NCBI GenBank assembly: GCA_963825315.1
Contig: CAWGST010000001.1
Span: forward strand, 992,001-1,056,000
DNA from: DASRLE01 sp963825315
GTDB lineage: Bacteria; Verrucomicrobiota; Verrucomicrobiia; Limisphaerales; Palsa-1400
Length of the DNA stretch: 64,000 nucleotides
Reading direction: 5' to 3'
The translations under genes were made by a program, and so were the position numbers. Shown one piece after another: positions 8,380-17,011 of this stretch. Under the pieces are notes generated by a model. The model was not told the origin of the DNA. It made no database searches and saw nothing but the letters and a program-made list of their open reading frames with translations. Every line of letters begins with the position of its first letter. The first letter of the stretch is position 1.

Positions 8380-9489
8380 ATGAAAACTGTGGAACCGACG
8401 TTTCCGTCCGCCTCGCGCCGCCGGAAAATGATTTTCGCGGGCGTGCTTGCCGCCGTCTTCGCCTGGGCCAGCCTGGCGGCGCGGCCTTTTCGCCCGGTTG
8501 AACCCATCCCCGCCGGCATCGTCGATATGCACTGTCACATCGCTGGAATCGGCGCGGGCGGCAGCGGCTGTTTTGTTGTGTCCCGGCTGCGGCACAACTT
8601 TCGGTTCAAGGTTTATCTGCGCGGCTTCGGCGTTTCGGAGAAGGAACTTTTGCGGCAGGGCGACGGTCTGGTGGGCGACCGCATTTCGGAATCGCTCGCG
8701 CAAAGCAAATTTGTCAGCCGGGCCGTCTTGCTCGCGCTCGATGGAGTTGTGGACGCAGATGGAAACCTCGATACGAACCGGACGGAAGTATATGTGCCGA
8801 ATGAGTTCGTTGCGGAAATGGCGTCGCGGCACACGAACCTGCTGTTCGGCGCGTCGGTCAACCCTTATCGCCGCGACGCGTTGGCGCGGCTGGAGTGGGC
8901 GAAGGCGCATGGCGCAGTGCTGGTAAAATGGATTCCGCCGATCATGGCGATTGACCCGGAGGACCCGAAGCTCGTTCCATTTTACAAAAAGATGGCCGAG
9001 TTAAAACTGCCGCTGCTCTCGCACACCGGCAAAGAGAAATCCTTTTCGCGCGCCGCCGAGGAATTTGGCGACCCGGACAAATTGCGGCTGCCGTTGAGCC
9101 TCGGCGTGACGGTGGTGGCCGCGCATATTGCGTCGGCGGAGAATTACCACGGCGAACGCGGGCCCGACCGGCTGGCGCGGATGATGGGCGAATATCCCAA
9201 TCTGTACACGGACATTTCCGCGCTGACGCAGATCAACCGGCCGGGCCGATTGAAGGAAGCCCTGACCCGGCCCGAATTTTCCGGGCGACTGGTCTATGGC
9301 ACGGATTATCCGCTGATCAACACGGCGCTGGTTTCGCCGTGGTATTCGTTTCACCTTTCGCTCCGGCAGAAATTCGCCATCTGGCGGACAAAAAATCCGT
9401 GGGACCGGGATGTGTTGATGAAACACGATTTGGGCGTGCCGACGGAAACATTCGCGCGGTCAGGGAAAATGTTTGGCGGGACAAATTGA
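8380..9489 (+). CDS. Membrane-anchored amidohydrolase-family protein
   Basis: 369 residues. A hydrophobic segment near 17-33 (MIFAGVLAAVFAWASLAA) forms a signal anchor or signal peptide. A TIM-barrel of the amidohydrolase-2 (ACMSD/TatD-like) group follows. Metal-site motifs are visible: IVDMHCHIAG near 48 (HxH), LPLLSHTGKE near 210, VTVVAAHIASAEN near 245, and RLVYGTDYPLI near 305 with the catalytic Asp. It is therefore predicted to be a metal-dependent hydrolase acting outside the cytoplasmic membrane; the substrate is unknown. It stands alone, between a toxin-antitoxin pair and a repeat-rich stretch, and no operon partner is apparent. Confidence 0.82.
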   Translation: MKTVEPTFPSASRRRKMIFAGVLAAVFAWASLAARPFRPVEPIPAGIVDMHCHIAGIGAGGSGCFVVSRLRHNFRFKVYLRGFGVSEKELLRQGDGLVGDRISESLAQSKFVSRAVLLALDGVVDADGNLDTNRTEVYVPNEFVAEMASRHTNLLFGASVNPYRRDALARLEWAKAHGAVLVKWIPPIMAIDPEDPKLVPFYKKMAELKLPLLSHTGKEKSFSRAAEEFGDPDKLRLPLSLGVTVVAAHIASAENYHGERGPDRLARMMGEYPNLYTDISALTQINRPGRLKEALTRPEFSGRLVYGTDYPLINTALVSPWYSFHLSLRQKFAIWRTKNPWDRDVLMKHDLGVPTETFARSGKMFGGTN

Positions 9490-9495
9490 ATTCCT

Positions 9496-9621
9496 AATTC
9501 ACGCCGCGAGGATATGGCGGGCGGCCTGGACGAGGGCATCGATCTCCGCGTCGGTTGGGATGGTGATGCGCAGGAAATTCTTCGTGGCCGGGGAATTGAA
9601 CCAGCGGACCAGCACGCGCTT
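9496..9621 (-). pseudogene. Duplicated 3'-end fragment of hisC
   Basis: About 126 bp that repeat the last part of the hisC gene at 10135-10260 in the same orientation, 639 bp away, with scattered substitutions. The minus-strand reading is RVLVRWFNSPATKNFLRITI followed by TDAEIDALVQAARHILAA, against RVLVRWFNSPATKDFLRITI and TDAEIDALLRAARQILAA in hisC. Nothing of the catalytic region is present, so it is a remnant and not a gene. Confidence 0.85.
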
Positions 9622-9856
9622 CATCAGTTGTTTTTTGCGCCATGCCGATATAATGCCGCGCCCCGCCCGCTCTGTCCGCCCACAAATCCGCCTTCGCCGC
9701 ATCCCCCTTTATGACCCCTTTACCGTGTTCATCAGTTTTGAACCGATTTAGGCAGGATGATTCGAAATTTCATTTCGCCTTGCGTCCGCGACAAGCGCTA
9801 TAGACATTTCTGCTTTCAATTTTCCCAATTTTAGCGGTTTATGTCAATAATAATTC

Positions 9857-9931
9857 AAGCGGTTTTTGCAAGTGCCTTTCTGACAACAGGTTGTGACTTT
9901 GCAAAATGTCGAAATTTTCACTGTTTTCAGC
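9857..9931 (+). repeat. TGACAACAGGTTGTGACTTT repeat, tandem copy 1
   Basis: 9880-9927 is identical to 9976-10023 over 48 bp, with related flanks (GGTTTTTGCAAGTGCC / GTCTTTTGCAAACACC). It includes the small inverted repeat ACAAC-AG-GTTGT. Copy spacing is 96 bp. Confidence 0.85.
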
Positions 9932-9950
9932 GTCGTTGTAAATACTAGCT

Positions 9951-10040
9951 TCAACCGTCTTTTGCAAACACCTTGCTGACAACAGGTTGTGACTTTGCAA
10001 AATGTCGAAATTTTCACTGTTTTTTTTTGGGCGGATTTTC
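9951..10040 (+). repeat. TGACAACAGGTTGTGACTTT repeat, tandem copy 2
   Basis: Second copy, followed by a T-run and GGGCGGATTTTCTTGAGAA. It resembles the inverted copy at 53512-53622 more closely than copy 1 does, including TTTGCAAACACCTTGCTGAC. Confidence 0.85.
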
Positions 10041-10137
10041 TTGAGAATTTCAAAGATGGACTTCCGGCTCTTCCCGGCGCTTCAAACTGAAAGGCAAAAC
10101 ACGCGAAGAATTTTGTCCCACACCCCCGACAACCAAA

Positions 10138-11250
10138 TCACGCCGCGAGGATTTGGCGCGCGGCCCGCAGGAGCGCGTCAATCTCCGCATCGGTTCCGAT
10201 GGTGATGCGCAAGAAATCCTTCGTGGCCGGGGAATTGAACCAGCGGACCAACACGCGCTTCTCGCGCCATTTGCGCAACCAAACTTCGGCGGGAAATGCA
10301 GGCGGGCGCGCAAAAATAAAATTGGCCTGGCTCGGCAGGACGTTGAATCCCAATTTTTCCAGCTCCCGGGTCAAACGCCGGCGCGTGGCAATGATCCGGC
10401 GGAAATGGGCGCGGTAGTGAGGCAGGTCGGAGAGGGTGGCCAGGGCGGCGATCTGGCCCAGCCCGTTGACATTGTAACTGTCGCGGATTTTTTGCAGGGC
10501 GCCGATCAGCGCCGGGTGGCCGGCGAAGTAACCGATGCGCTGGAAGCAGAGCGAGTAGGCTTTGGAAAAGGTGCGGGCGACAATAACGTGGGGAAACTTC
10601 AGCGCGAGCGCGAACGCATTTTCCCGCGCGAAATCCACATAAGCTTCATCCAGCACGATTACCCCCTTTTGTGCGCGGCACAATTCTTCCAGCCCGCCCG
10701 CGGGGTAACCGCGTCCGCTGGGCGCGTTGGGCGTCGTGACAAAAGTGAGGGCCGCGGCAAAATCCCAATGGCCGCCCCGCTTCAAGTCTCCCGGCGATGG
10801 CAGGGCAAAGTCTCTGCCCAAAGGAACGGCGCGGCTCAATGCGCCCTGGATGTCCGCCAGCACCGGATACAGTGAATAACTGGGCGTGAAGAATTGGACG
10901 GTGGCTTTCGAGGCGGATGTCTTTGCGCCATTGGCAGGCTGGACAAAGGCGCGCGTGGCCAGGGCGAGCAATTCGTCCGAGCCGTTGCCCACAATGATGT
11001 TCTCCGGCCGGCAACGGTGGAATATTGCCAGCCTGGCCCGCAATGCGTCAGCCGTGGGATTGGGATAGAGGCGCAGGCGCTCATCGGCGGCAGACTTGAC
11101 GGCGGCCAGGACTTTGGGGGAAGGCGGATAAGGGTTTTCGTTGGTGTTGAGCTTGATGAGATCCTTGATTTTGGGCTGCTCCCCCGGCACGTAGGGGCGC
11201 AACGCGCGCACCAAGGGACGGATGAGCAAATGCGGTTTGATTGAACCCAT
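10138..11250 (-). CDS. hisC: Histidinol-phosphate aminotransferase
   Basis: Class I/II PLP-dependent aminotransferase of 370 residues, converting imidazole-acetol phosphate and glutamate to histidinol phosphate. Visible features: LNTNENPYPPSP near 35 (family N-terminal signature), NIIVGNGSDELLALATRAF near 85, TTPNAPSGRGYPAG near 170, VIVLDEAYVDFAREN near 195 with the PLP-contacting Asp, and RTFSKAYSLCFQRIGYFAGHP near 225 with the Schiff-base Lys. The C-terminal RVLVRWFNSPATKDFLRITI matches HisC enzymes. Start ATG 11250. It follows the DUF433/DUF5615 pair by 21 bases on the same strand. No other his genes are in the window. Related family members act on other amino-acid substrates, so the specificity is likely, not proven. 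Confidence 0.9.
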   Translation of the reverse strand: MGSIKPHLLIRPLVRALRPYVPGEQPKIKDLIKLNTNENPYPPSPKVLAAVKSAADERLRLYPNPTADALRARLAIFHRCRPENIIVGNGSDELLALATRAFVQPANGAKTSASKATVQFFTPSYSLYPVLADIQGALSRAVPLGRDFALPSPGDLKRGGHWDFAAALTFVTTPNAPSGRGYPAGGLEELCRAQKGVIVLDEAYVDFARENAFALALKFPHVIVARTFSKAYSLCFQRIGYFAGHPALIGALQKIRDSYNVNGLGQIAALATLSDLPHYRAHFRRIIATRRRLTRELEKLGFNVLPSQANFIFARPPAFPAEVWLRKWREKRVLVRWFNSPATKDFLRITIGTDAEIDALLRAARQILAA

Positions 11251-11271
11251 AAAATAGATTTGGGGAAGCTC

Positions 11272-11604
11272 TTAATCAGGCCAATTCTCACCGTGCTGAA
11301 TTTGATCCCACTGAGCGCTCCTAAAAGCGGCCATAAACTCGTTCACGAATTGATCTTGCGGCTTTTGCGCCAGCGTGACGCGAATGAGCTTGAATTGCGC
11401 AGGGTGATCCTGTTGCCGGGCATTGTGAGCAAATCCGCCATCACGAGTGAAACAAATGTCATATTTTTCGCAGGCGAGTTTGTAAAGGCGTCCATTATCC
11501 AGTCCCTTTAGTTTTAGCGTCAGTACAGATTCGACTTCGTGGCCTTCGGCTTGGAGGGCAGCGAGCAATTTACGAGGCAGATTTTCGTCGAGCAGGATTC
11601 TCAC
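11272..11604 (-). CDS. DUF5615 PIN-like protein, probable toxin
   Basis: 110 residues of the DUF5615 (Mut7-C/PIN-like) group. The opening MRILLDENLPRKLLAALQAE carries the acidic DEN cluster, and CFTRDGGFAHNARQ near 52-65 carries the second acidic site; both fit a PIN-type nuclease active site. The family is widely paired with DUF433 proteins, and that is the case here: the upstream gene overlaps by 4 bases. Role as RNase toxin is inferred from the PIN-like fold and the pairing. Length is normal for the family. Confidence 0.8.
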   Translation of the reverse strand: MRILLDENLPRKLLAALQAEGHEVESVLTLKLKGLDNGRLYKLACEKYDICFTRDGGFAHNARQQDHPAQFKLIRVTLAQKPQDQFVNEFMAAFRSAQWDQIQHGENWPD

Positions 11605-11810
11605 GCAGGCTCGACTTCACGTTCCCTGGCCAACTCGCGTAATGCGCCGCGGACAGCTTCTTCGGTCAGGCTGGGATATTCATCCACGATTTGCGGCACC
11701 GTCATGCCAGCCGCCAGCGATTCCAATACGAGGGCCACGGAAATGCGCGTGTCGCGAATACGCGGCGTGCCGCCGAGATGGTCAGAATCAGATACAATCC
11801 AATAGCTCAT
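11601..11810 (-). CDS. DUF433 protein, probable antitoxin
   Basis: 69 residues: GGTPRIRDTRISVALVLESL, then AAGMTVPQIVDEYPSLTEEAVRGALREL, the winged-HTH-like DUF433 core. These proteins are the usual partners of DUF5615 PIN-like proteins and are taken as VapB-like antitoxins and autoregulators. The stop overlaps the start of the PIN-like gene (ATGA). No promoter is evident in the 50 bp before it. Confidence 0.8.
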   Translation of the reverse strand: MSYWIVSDSDHLGGTPRIRDTRISVALVLESLAAGMTVPQIVDEYPSLTEEAVRGALRELAREREVEPA

Positions 11811-11861
11811 ATTATCATTCTAGCCTATTTGCACGCTGACTCAAGTGTGGAAGAGCATTAG

Positions 11862-13120
11862 TTACCGCGGACGATCTATGGATTGGGTAATCAGACTGGG
11901 CTGCGGCGCCCTCCGGGAGCGGCGAAGCAAAAACACCACCAGCACCACCGCAATCGTCAGCAATGAAAACGCCATGACAAACAACGCAAGCTGGGCGCCG
12001 CCCGACGGGCCGATATTGGCAACCGGCGCATTGGGCGCGACAGGCGGGGCGGGCGGCGGCTGTGGATTGTTGGCCGTCACACTCACCGGCGGCGCATGAG
12101 GCAGGGGAGCCGCGTCGGCTGGTTCCGGATTCTGCCGCGCCACGATGGGCGGCGGAGCGGGCCGGGTTTGCGGAGGCGCAATTTCGCGCGGGGACGGCGC
12201 AGCGGCGGCATTGGCCGGTCTGCCCGCGGGCGCGGGCGCAACAGCAGCGACGGGCGGCGGCGCGGAAACAGGCGCGACAGCCAATGGCGGAGCCGGCTGC
12301 GCCGAGGGCGCGGCAACCGGAGCCGCCACAGTGGCCGGCGCGGCGCGGCGGCATGAACCACATTGGTGGCGGCCGACATGATGATGGAGCGCATTGGCCG
12401 GGGCTTCGCGGGAGCGTTGGCGGCGGGATTTGAAATCGCCGCCGCAACGGGCGCGTTTGTTTCGGCCGGTATTTCTGGATTGGCGGTGTGAGGAATGGCA
12501 ACCAAACCGGGATAATTGAGGGTATAATCAAAAACCGCGCCGTTGCGCGCGGCCAGAACGGTGACGAACGGCACATGGGCGGACCGCAATTCGGGCGCGT
12601 ATTTTTTTTGCAGGTTGTTGATGTCCTTGTCAAAGGGCGTCCCCTGAATCGAACCAGTGCCGTCAGAAATCAAAAGAACGGTGATTCTCTCCGAGTTTTT
12701 GATGACCCGGCTCATCGCGGGCATGACTTTTTCAAGATGCGCCCGCTTGCCGTAGCGCCGCTCCTGCAAGAAGGCTGCCATGTCCGCCACGATGGTGTCT
12801 TTGTCCGCCTTCGTCCAGACCTGCATGGGAAATTCCGGGTGCAGCTTGTCGTTGTAGGTCCAGAGGCCAACGGTGTCGCCTTGCCGAAATTCGCCTCTCA
12901 TTTCTGATTCCATCAATTCGACGACGTCTTGCACGACGGCGTTGGAGCAGCCGCGCATCGCGGAAGAGGTGTCAACGATGAACAGGAACCGGTTCTCCCG
13001 TTGTTTTGGAATCCTGGGCGCGTCCTCCGCCTGGCAGGGCGGGGCGGCCAAAAGAAGCGCGGCCAGGAGCGGCGGCGCGGTGGCGAGGAAGAGTTGGCTC
13101 AGTGTGGAAAGTTTTTTCAT
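11862..13120 (-). pseudogene. VWA-domain membrane protein, frameshifted
   Basis: The N-terminal part (start ATG 13120, MKKLSTLSQLFLATAPPLLA signal peptide) has a von Willebrand A domain. It shows NRFLFIVDTSSAMRG at the MIDAS site (DxSxA, last Ser replaced), VGLWTYND, and ITVLLISDGTGS. The frame then runs into low-complexity Arg-rich sequence. Switching frame within the GC run around 12335-12352 gives a Pro/Ala-rich linker and a C-terminal helix LALFVMAFSLLTIAVVLVVFLL followed by RRSRR, which makes biological sense: exported VWA domain, linker, membrane anchor. A one-base frameshift, real or from sequencing, is therefore inferred. It lies 18 bp downstream of the YacP-like gene. Confidence 0.75.
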
Positions 13121-13138
13121 CGGCAAGGCTGCCTTTCT

Positions 13139-13609
13139 TTAGCGCGAGGTTTTAAAGCGGAGGCGTTCGGCGCGGTTGTGGCGCGCAATGTCGCGCCCCT
13201 GTTCTTCGAGGACGCTTTGGACGTCTTCAATAAAATTGAAACAACTGACAGCCATGCCGCCGTGGTAAGACACCGTGTCCCGTTCCACGTAATCGTCGGT
13301 CACGGCCAGCACTTCGCCGAATGGCTGCAGCCGCACCGCCACACGCTCGATGATGTCGTCCGCCGTCTTTCCCGCGCGCGAATAAAGCACTTCCAATTCC
13401 GGCGTTGGCGTCCGCGCCGTTTTGCCGCCGCGCGGTCCCGAGCCATCGAAGACGATGGTAATGGGCGTGCCGATGGCGTCGCGGTACAGGGTCAGGCGGC
13501 GGATCAATTCGTCACGCGCCCCGGCGGAATGGCGGGGTTTGCCTGGCGCCAATTGCGGCCAATTGTGCAGCAGGCTGTAGCCATCGACCAATATTCGAAC
13601 CAGCGCCAT
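13139..13609 (-). CDS. YacP-like NYN-domain protein
   Basis: 156 residues of the YacP/Rae1 NYN (PIN-like nuclease) family. Motifs: VRILVDGYSLLHNWP at the start (DGYN-like catalytic Asp), ITIVFDGSGPRGGKT near 50, YSRAGKTADDIIERVA near 75 (ADDxI), and EVLAVTDDYVERDTV near 98 with the acidic TDD. B. subtilis Rae1/YacP is a ribosome-associated endoribonuclease; a comparable RNase role here is inferred from the family. It is divergent from glcF across a 131-bp spacer holding a long inverted repeat, and followed by the VWA gene on the same strand. Confidence 0.85.
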   Translation of the reverse strand: MALVRILVDGYSLLHNWPQLAPGKPRHSAGARDELIRRLTLYRDAIGTPITIVFDGSGPRGGKTARTPTPELEVLYSRAGKTADDIIERVAVRLQPFGEVLAVTDDYVERDTVSYHGGMAVSCFNFIEDVQSVLEEQGRDIARHNRAERLRFKTSR

Positions 13610-13642
13610 GCCCGAAGGATAAGGGCAAACATAGTCTAAAAG

Positions 13643-13737
13643 AAAGGCTAAAGGCTAAAGGCTAAAGGAGGAGTTGAAAGGCGTCCCTTGTCTTTGTTCT
13701 CATTACTTTAGCCTTTAGCCTTTAGCCTTCAGCCTTT
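13643..13737. repeat. GGCTAAA word array with inverted partner
   Basis: Left arm 13643-13667 is a tandem of AAAGGCT; right arm 13706-13730 is its reverse complement with one mismatch, continuing to 13737. Potential 25-bp stem in a divergent promoter region. The same word recurs at 37040-37070 and 37885-37910. Confidence 0.8.
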
Positions 13738-13740
13738 AAA

Positions 13741-15096
13741 ATGGCTGGCGATATGACCGCCGAGGCCGCTGTTCCGTCCGCCGCCTGTCCCGCGCCTGTC
13801 ACCGCGCGCCATTCGCAGTTGCGCGATCTGGATTATTCCGTGGTGCAGCAGTGCATGCATTGCGGCCTTTGCCTGCCCGCTTGCCCGACTTACGACGCCA
13901 CCAAGTCCGAACGGCACAGCCCGCGCGGCCGCATCGCGCTCATGCGCTCCATTGCCGATGGCCGGCTGGAGGCAACGGCCACGTTCGCCGATGAAATGTA
14001 TTATTGCCTGGGTTGCCTGGCCTGCATGACCGCGTGTCCGGCGGGCGTCAATTACGCCGAGTTGTTCGAACACGCCCGCGCCGAAGCGGAGGAGAGCGGC
14101 GCATTGCGAACGCCGAAAAGGAGCTTCCTACGCTGGCTGACCCTGCGCTGGCTCTTTATGGATTTGGGGCGGCTGCGCTTTGCCGGGTCTGTCATCCGGC
14201 TTTATCAGCAGATGGGATTGCAGCGGCTGGCGCGGCGATCGGGCGGCATGAAACTTTTTCCGCGGCGCTGGCGGGAATGGGAGGCGATGACCCCGGCCAT
14301 TCAGCCGCGTTTTTCCGCGCAAATCATTTCCGCCGTCACTCCGGCGTCCGGGGCGAGGAAGCACCGGGTGGCATTATTGACAGGATGCGCGCAGGATTTG
14401 ATGTTCAGCGACGTGAATCGGGACACGGCGGAAGTGCTGGCCCGCAATGGTTGCGAAGTGGTCACGCCGGCGGGGCAGAATTGCTGCGGCTCGCTGCACG
14501 CGCACAACGGGGAATTGGCCATGGCGCGGGAATTGGCCCGCAGAAACATCGCCCAATTTCCCCCCGAACAATTCGACGCCATCATCAGCAACGCGGCGGG
14601 ATGCGGTTCGCATCTCAAGCATTACGCAAGGCTGCTGGCCGATGACCCGGCCTGCCGCAAACGCGCCGAACTCTGGGACGCCAAACTGCAGGACATTCAC
14701 GAATGGCTGGCAAGAACCGGCCTGGCACCGCCATCTGGGAACGTCCCCGCCCAGACTGTGACCTATCACGAAGCCTGCCATTTGTGCCACGGCCAAAAAA
14801 TCACCGCCCAACCCCGGCAACTCCTGCGCGCGATACCGAATTTGACCCTGATTGAGCTGCCGGAGAGCACATGGTGTTGCGGCAGCGCGGGGATTTACAA
14901 TTTGATCCAGCCGGAAATGGCCAATCAACTTCTGGACCGCAAACTGGGGCACATAAAATCCACCGGGGCGGCGGTGGTGGCGACGGGCAATCCGGGTTGC
15001 CTGGCGCACATGAGCAACGGAATTCGCCGCCAACAGCTTGCCGTGCGGCTGGTCCACCCCATTACCCTGCTGGCCGAAGCGTATCGGGTGAGGTAA
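13741..15096 (+). CDS. glcF: Glycolate oxidase iron-sulfur subunit-like protein
   Basis: 451 residues. Two 4Fe-4S motifs open the protein: CMHCGLCLPACPTY near 38-51 and CLGCLACMTACPAG near 89-102. Two CCG domains follow (NCCGSLHAHNGELAMA near 245, YHEACHLCHGQKI near 340 with ESTWCCGSAGIYN near 375), which bind a further cluster or act in heterodisulfide-reductase-like folds. This is the GlcF arrangement: electron transfer from the flavin subunit GlcD/GlcE of glycolate or lactate oxidase. No glcD or glcE lies in the window, so the partner is elsewhere. Start ATG 13741 immediately follows the inverted word repeat; no strong Shine-Dalgarno sequence is visible. Confidence 0.88.
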   Translation: MAGDMTAEAAVPSAACPAPVTARHSQLRDLDYSVVQQCMHCGLCLPACPTYDATKSERHSPRGRIALMRSIADGRLEATATFADEMYYCLGCLACMTACPAGVNYAELFEHARAEAEESGALRTPKRSFLRWLTLRWLFMDLGRLRFAGSVIRLYQQMGLQRLARRSGGMKLFPRRWREWEAMTPAIQPRFSAQIISAVTPASGARKHRVALLTGCAQDLMFSDVNRDTAEVLARNGCEVVTPAGQNCCGSLHAHNGELAMARELARRNIAQFPPEQFDAIISNAAGCGSHLKHYARLLADDPACRKRAELWDAKLQDIHEWLARTGLAPPSGNVPAQTVTYHEACHLCHGQKITAQPRQLLRAIPNLTLIELPESTWCCGSAGIYNLIQPEMANQLLDRKLGHIKSTGAAVVATGNPGCLAHMSNGIRRQQLAVRLVHPITLLAEAYRVR

Positions 15097-15170
15097 CGGC
15101 TTTGCTTGACTTCCAGAAACGGACTGTTTGACGCACATTTCCCTTGATTTTTGCCGCGAATTGAGGTTTT

Positions 15171-16982
15171 ATGATGGAAGAAATGAGTTTCTTGAAACCA
15201 ATCACCAACTGTTTCCTGCGGACTGGCGCGGCTTTGTGCCTGGCCTGCGGGTTTGCCACCCTGGCTTCAGCCCAAAACCTGACTTTGCGTATTGTCACCT
15301 ACAACATTGAAGATGACATTAACGGCGCGACCACACCCCTGCCGGGTTTGATTAACCCTTCCGGCGGCGGTTCGACGACCAATGGCGGTGTCCTCGAAGG
15401 CATTGGCGAAGAAATTCTCGGCGCCGATCCGGCGCAGCCCCTCGACATACTGGCTTTGCAAGAGACGACCAGCAACCCGACCACCATCGCCCCGATCGTT
15501 GCCGGCTTGAACGCTTTTTACAGCGTCTATAATCCGTTGGCGTCCAATATGTATGCCATGAGCGCCTACCAAGCCACGGAGAGCGGCGGCGACACCGCCG
15601 ATGGCAACGGTCCAAATGCCCTGGTTTACAACACCAAAACGGTGCAGCTTCTTGCCTCCGTCCCAGTGGATCCGGCGGGCGGCACCGGCGCGCTTGGTTC
15701 TTCCGGCGGCGAGTATCGTGAGGTGATGCGTTACGAGCTTGCGCCCGCCGGTCAAACCCCGACGCCGGCCGTTGAATTTTACATCTATGTCAGCCACTAC
15801 AAATCAGGCACCTCTTCGGCCGACTTGACCGATCGCGCCAAGGAGGCTGTCATCATCCGCAATAACGAAACCAACCTGCCTGCCAACGCCCGCGTCATTT
15901 ACACCGGCGATTTCAACGTCACCACCAGCAGCGAAGCGTCCTATCAAACAATCGTCGCCGCCAACTCGCCCGGCGGTGTCGCTCAGGGCCAGGGCATCGA
16001 CCCGCTCAATACATCCGGCGCCACCGGCATCAGTTGGGGCGTTAATTCCCTCTTAAACATGAAAACCGAATCGGCCACCGATCTCCGTTACCGCGATGAT
16101 CTGCTGGTGGGCACAACCAACGTTTATAACGCCGTCGCCGGCGGGCTGGCCTTGGTTCCCGGAACGTACCACACTTTCGGCAACAACGGCACGACTGCTT
16201 ACCAAGGCAGTGTCAATTCCGCTGGCAACACGGCGCTGAACGATCTCGCGCCCGGTGCGCCCATCAGCGCCGCGCAGCTTCGACTGGACCTCACCACCGC
16301 CAGCGATCATCTGCCCGTTGTGGCCGATTACACCATCCCGGTCGTTCAACCCGGGGCCGTCTTCACTGCCGCGCCGACCAATGCCCTTCCCCCGTTGACC
16401 GTCACCTTCACCGACGCCTCCACCGGCATCGTCACCAACTGGTTCTGGAACTTTGGCGATGGCGCGACCAGCAATACCGCAACCACGACCAGCGTTGTCC
16501 ACACTTACACCAGTCCCGGCGTTTACGCCGCGACGGAAACCGTCACCGGCCCCGGCGGCACGAACACCAGCACGCAAACCAGCCTCATCACCATCCTGAC
16601 CCCCTTCCAGGCCTGGCAAATGCAATACTTCGGCTGCACCACCTGTCCGCAGGCGCAGGCTGGCGTTGATTCCGACGGCACTGGCCAGAACAACTTTTTC
16701 AAGTACGTGGCCGGGCTGAATCCCACCGACACGAACTCGATCTTTGTTTTCAACATTGCCAGTGTGCCCAACCAGCCGTCCTCAATGAACCTCATCTTCA
16801 GCCCCGTTGTGGCCGGACGCACCTACACCCCGCAATTCAGCACCGGCCTGCCCAGCGCCGGGTGGGCCCCGCTCAACACCACCGCCGCCCCGCCCGTCAC
16901 CAACGGCGTCCAAGTCACCCTGACCGACACCAACGCCATCCAGCCGCAAGAGTTCTACCAAATCGAGATTTCCCTCCCCTGA
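15171..16982 (+). CDS. Secreted endonuclease/exonuclease/phosphatase-like protein with PKD domain
   Basis: 603 residues with a signal peptide ending at ASA-QN near 40. The DNase I-like (EEP) domain covers about 40-390, with its motifs intact: RIVTYNIEDD, DILALQETTS (metal Glu), VSHYKSG, VIYTGDFNVTTSS (catalytic Asp/Asn) and TTASDHLPVVADY (catalytic His). A PKD-type domain follows (PLTVTFTDASTGIVTNWFWN, FGDGATSN). The C-terminal region has FQAWQMQYFGCTTCPQAQAG with DSDGTGQNNFFKYVAGLNPT, a Verrucomicrobia tail seen on many exported proteins. Predicted activity: extracellular phosphodiesterase or nuclease. ATGs at 15174 and 15183 are alternative starts. Neighbouring genes also encode exported, partly nuclease-associated domains. 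Confidence 0.85.
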   Translation: MMEEMSFLKPITNCFLRTGAALCLACGFATLASAQNLTLRIVTYNIEDDINGATTPLPGLINPSGGGSTTNGGVLEGIGEEILGADPAQPLDILALQETTSNPTTIAPIVAGLNAFYSVYNPLASNMYAMSAYQATESGGDTADGNGPNALVYNTKTVQLLASVPVDPAGGTGALGSSGGEYREVMRYELAPAGQTPTPAVEFYIYVSHYKSGTSSADLTDRAKEAVIIRNNETNLPANARVIYTGDFNVTTSSEASYQTIVAANSPGGVAQGQGIDPLNTSGATGISWGVNSLLNMKTESATDLRYRDDLLVGTTNVYNAVAGGLALVPGTYHTFGNNGTTAYQGSVNSAGNTALNDLAPGAPISAAQLRLDLTTASDHLPVVADYTIPVVQPGAVFTAAPTNALPPLTVTFTDASTGIVTNWFWNFGDGATSNTATTTSVVHTYTSPGVYAATETVTGPGGTNTSTQTSLITILTPFQAWQMQYFGCTTCPQAQAGVDSDGTGQNNFFKYVAGLNPTDTNSIFVFNIASVPNQPSSMNLIFSPVVAGRTYTPQFSTGLPSAGWAPLNTTAAPPVTNGVQVTLTDTNAIQPQEFYQIEISLP

Positions 16983-17011
16983 CCTCTCAGGGAATGAAGC
17001 ATTAAGAAGTC

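Larger units (their letters stand above)
9622..10134. other. Gene-free repeat stretch between hisC fragment and hisC
   Basis: Contains the tandem 48-bp repeat described separately. Minus-strand frame 9844-10053 translates the repeat into a two-unit Cys-rich peptide (STFCKVTTCCQ twice). The third copy at 53.5 kb has stops in the equivalent frame, so coding is unlikely. Confidence 0.6.

Noticed and set aside
9857..10040. CRISPR-like repeats
   Set aside because: Only two copies with one 48-bp gap, no cas genes, no spacers.
9844..10053. Small two-unit Cys-rich peptide on the minus strand
   Set aside because: It is a translation of the 48-bp repeat; the inverted copy at 53.5 kb has stops in the same frame, and no start signal is present.
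13643..13737. Terminator
   Set aside because: The inverted repeat lies between divergent starts, with no T-run after a stop codon, so a terminator role is unlikely.
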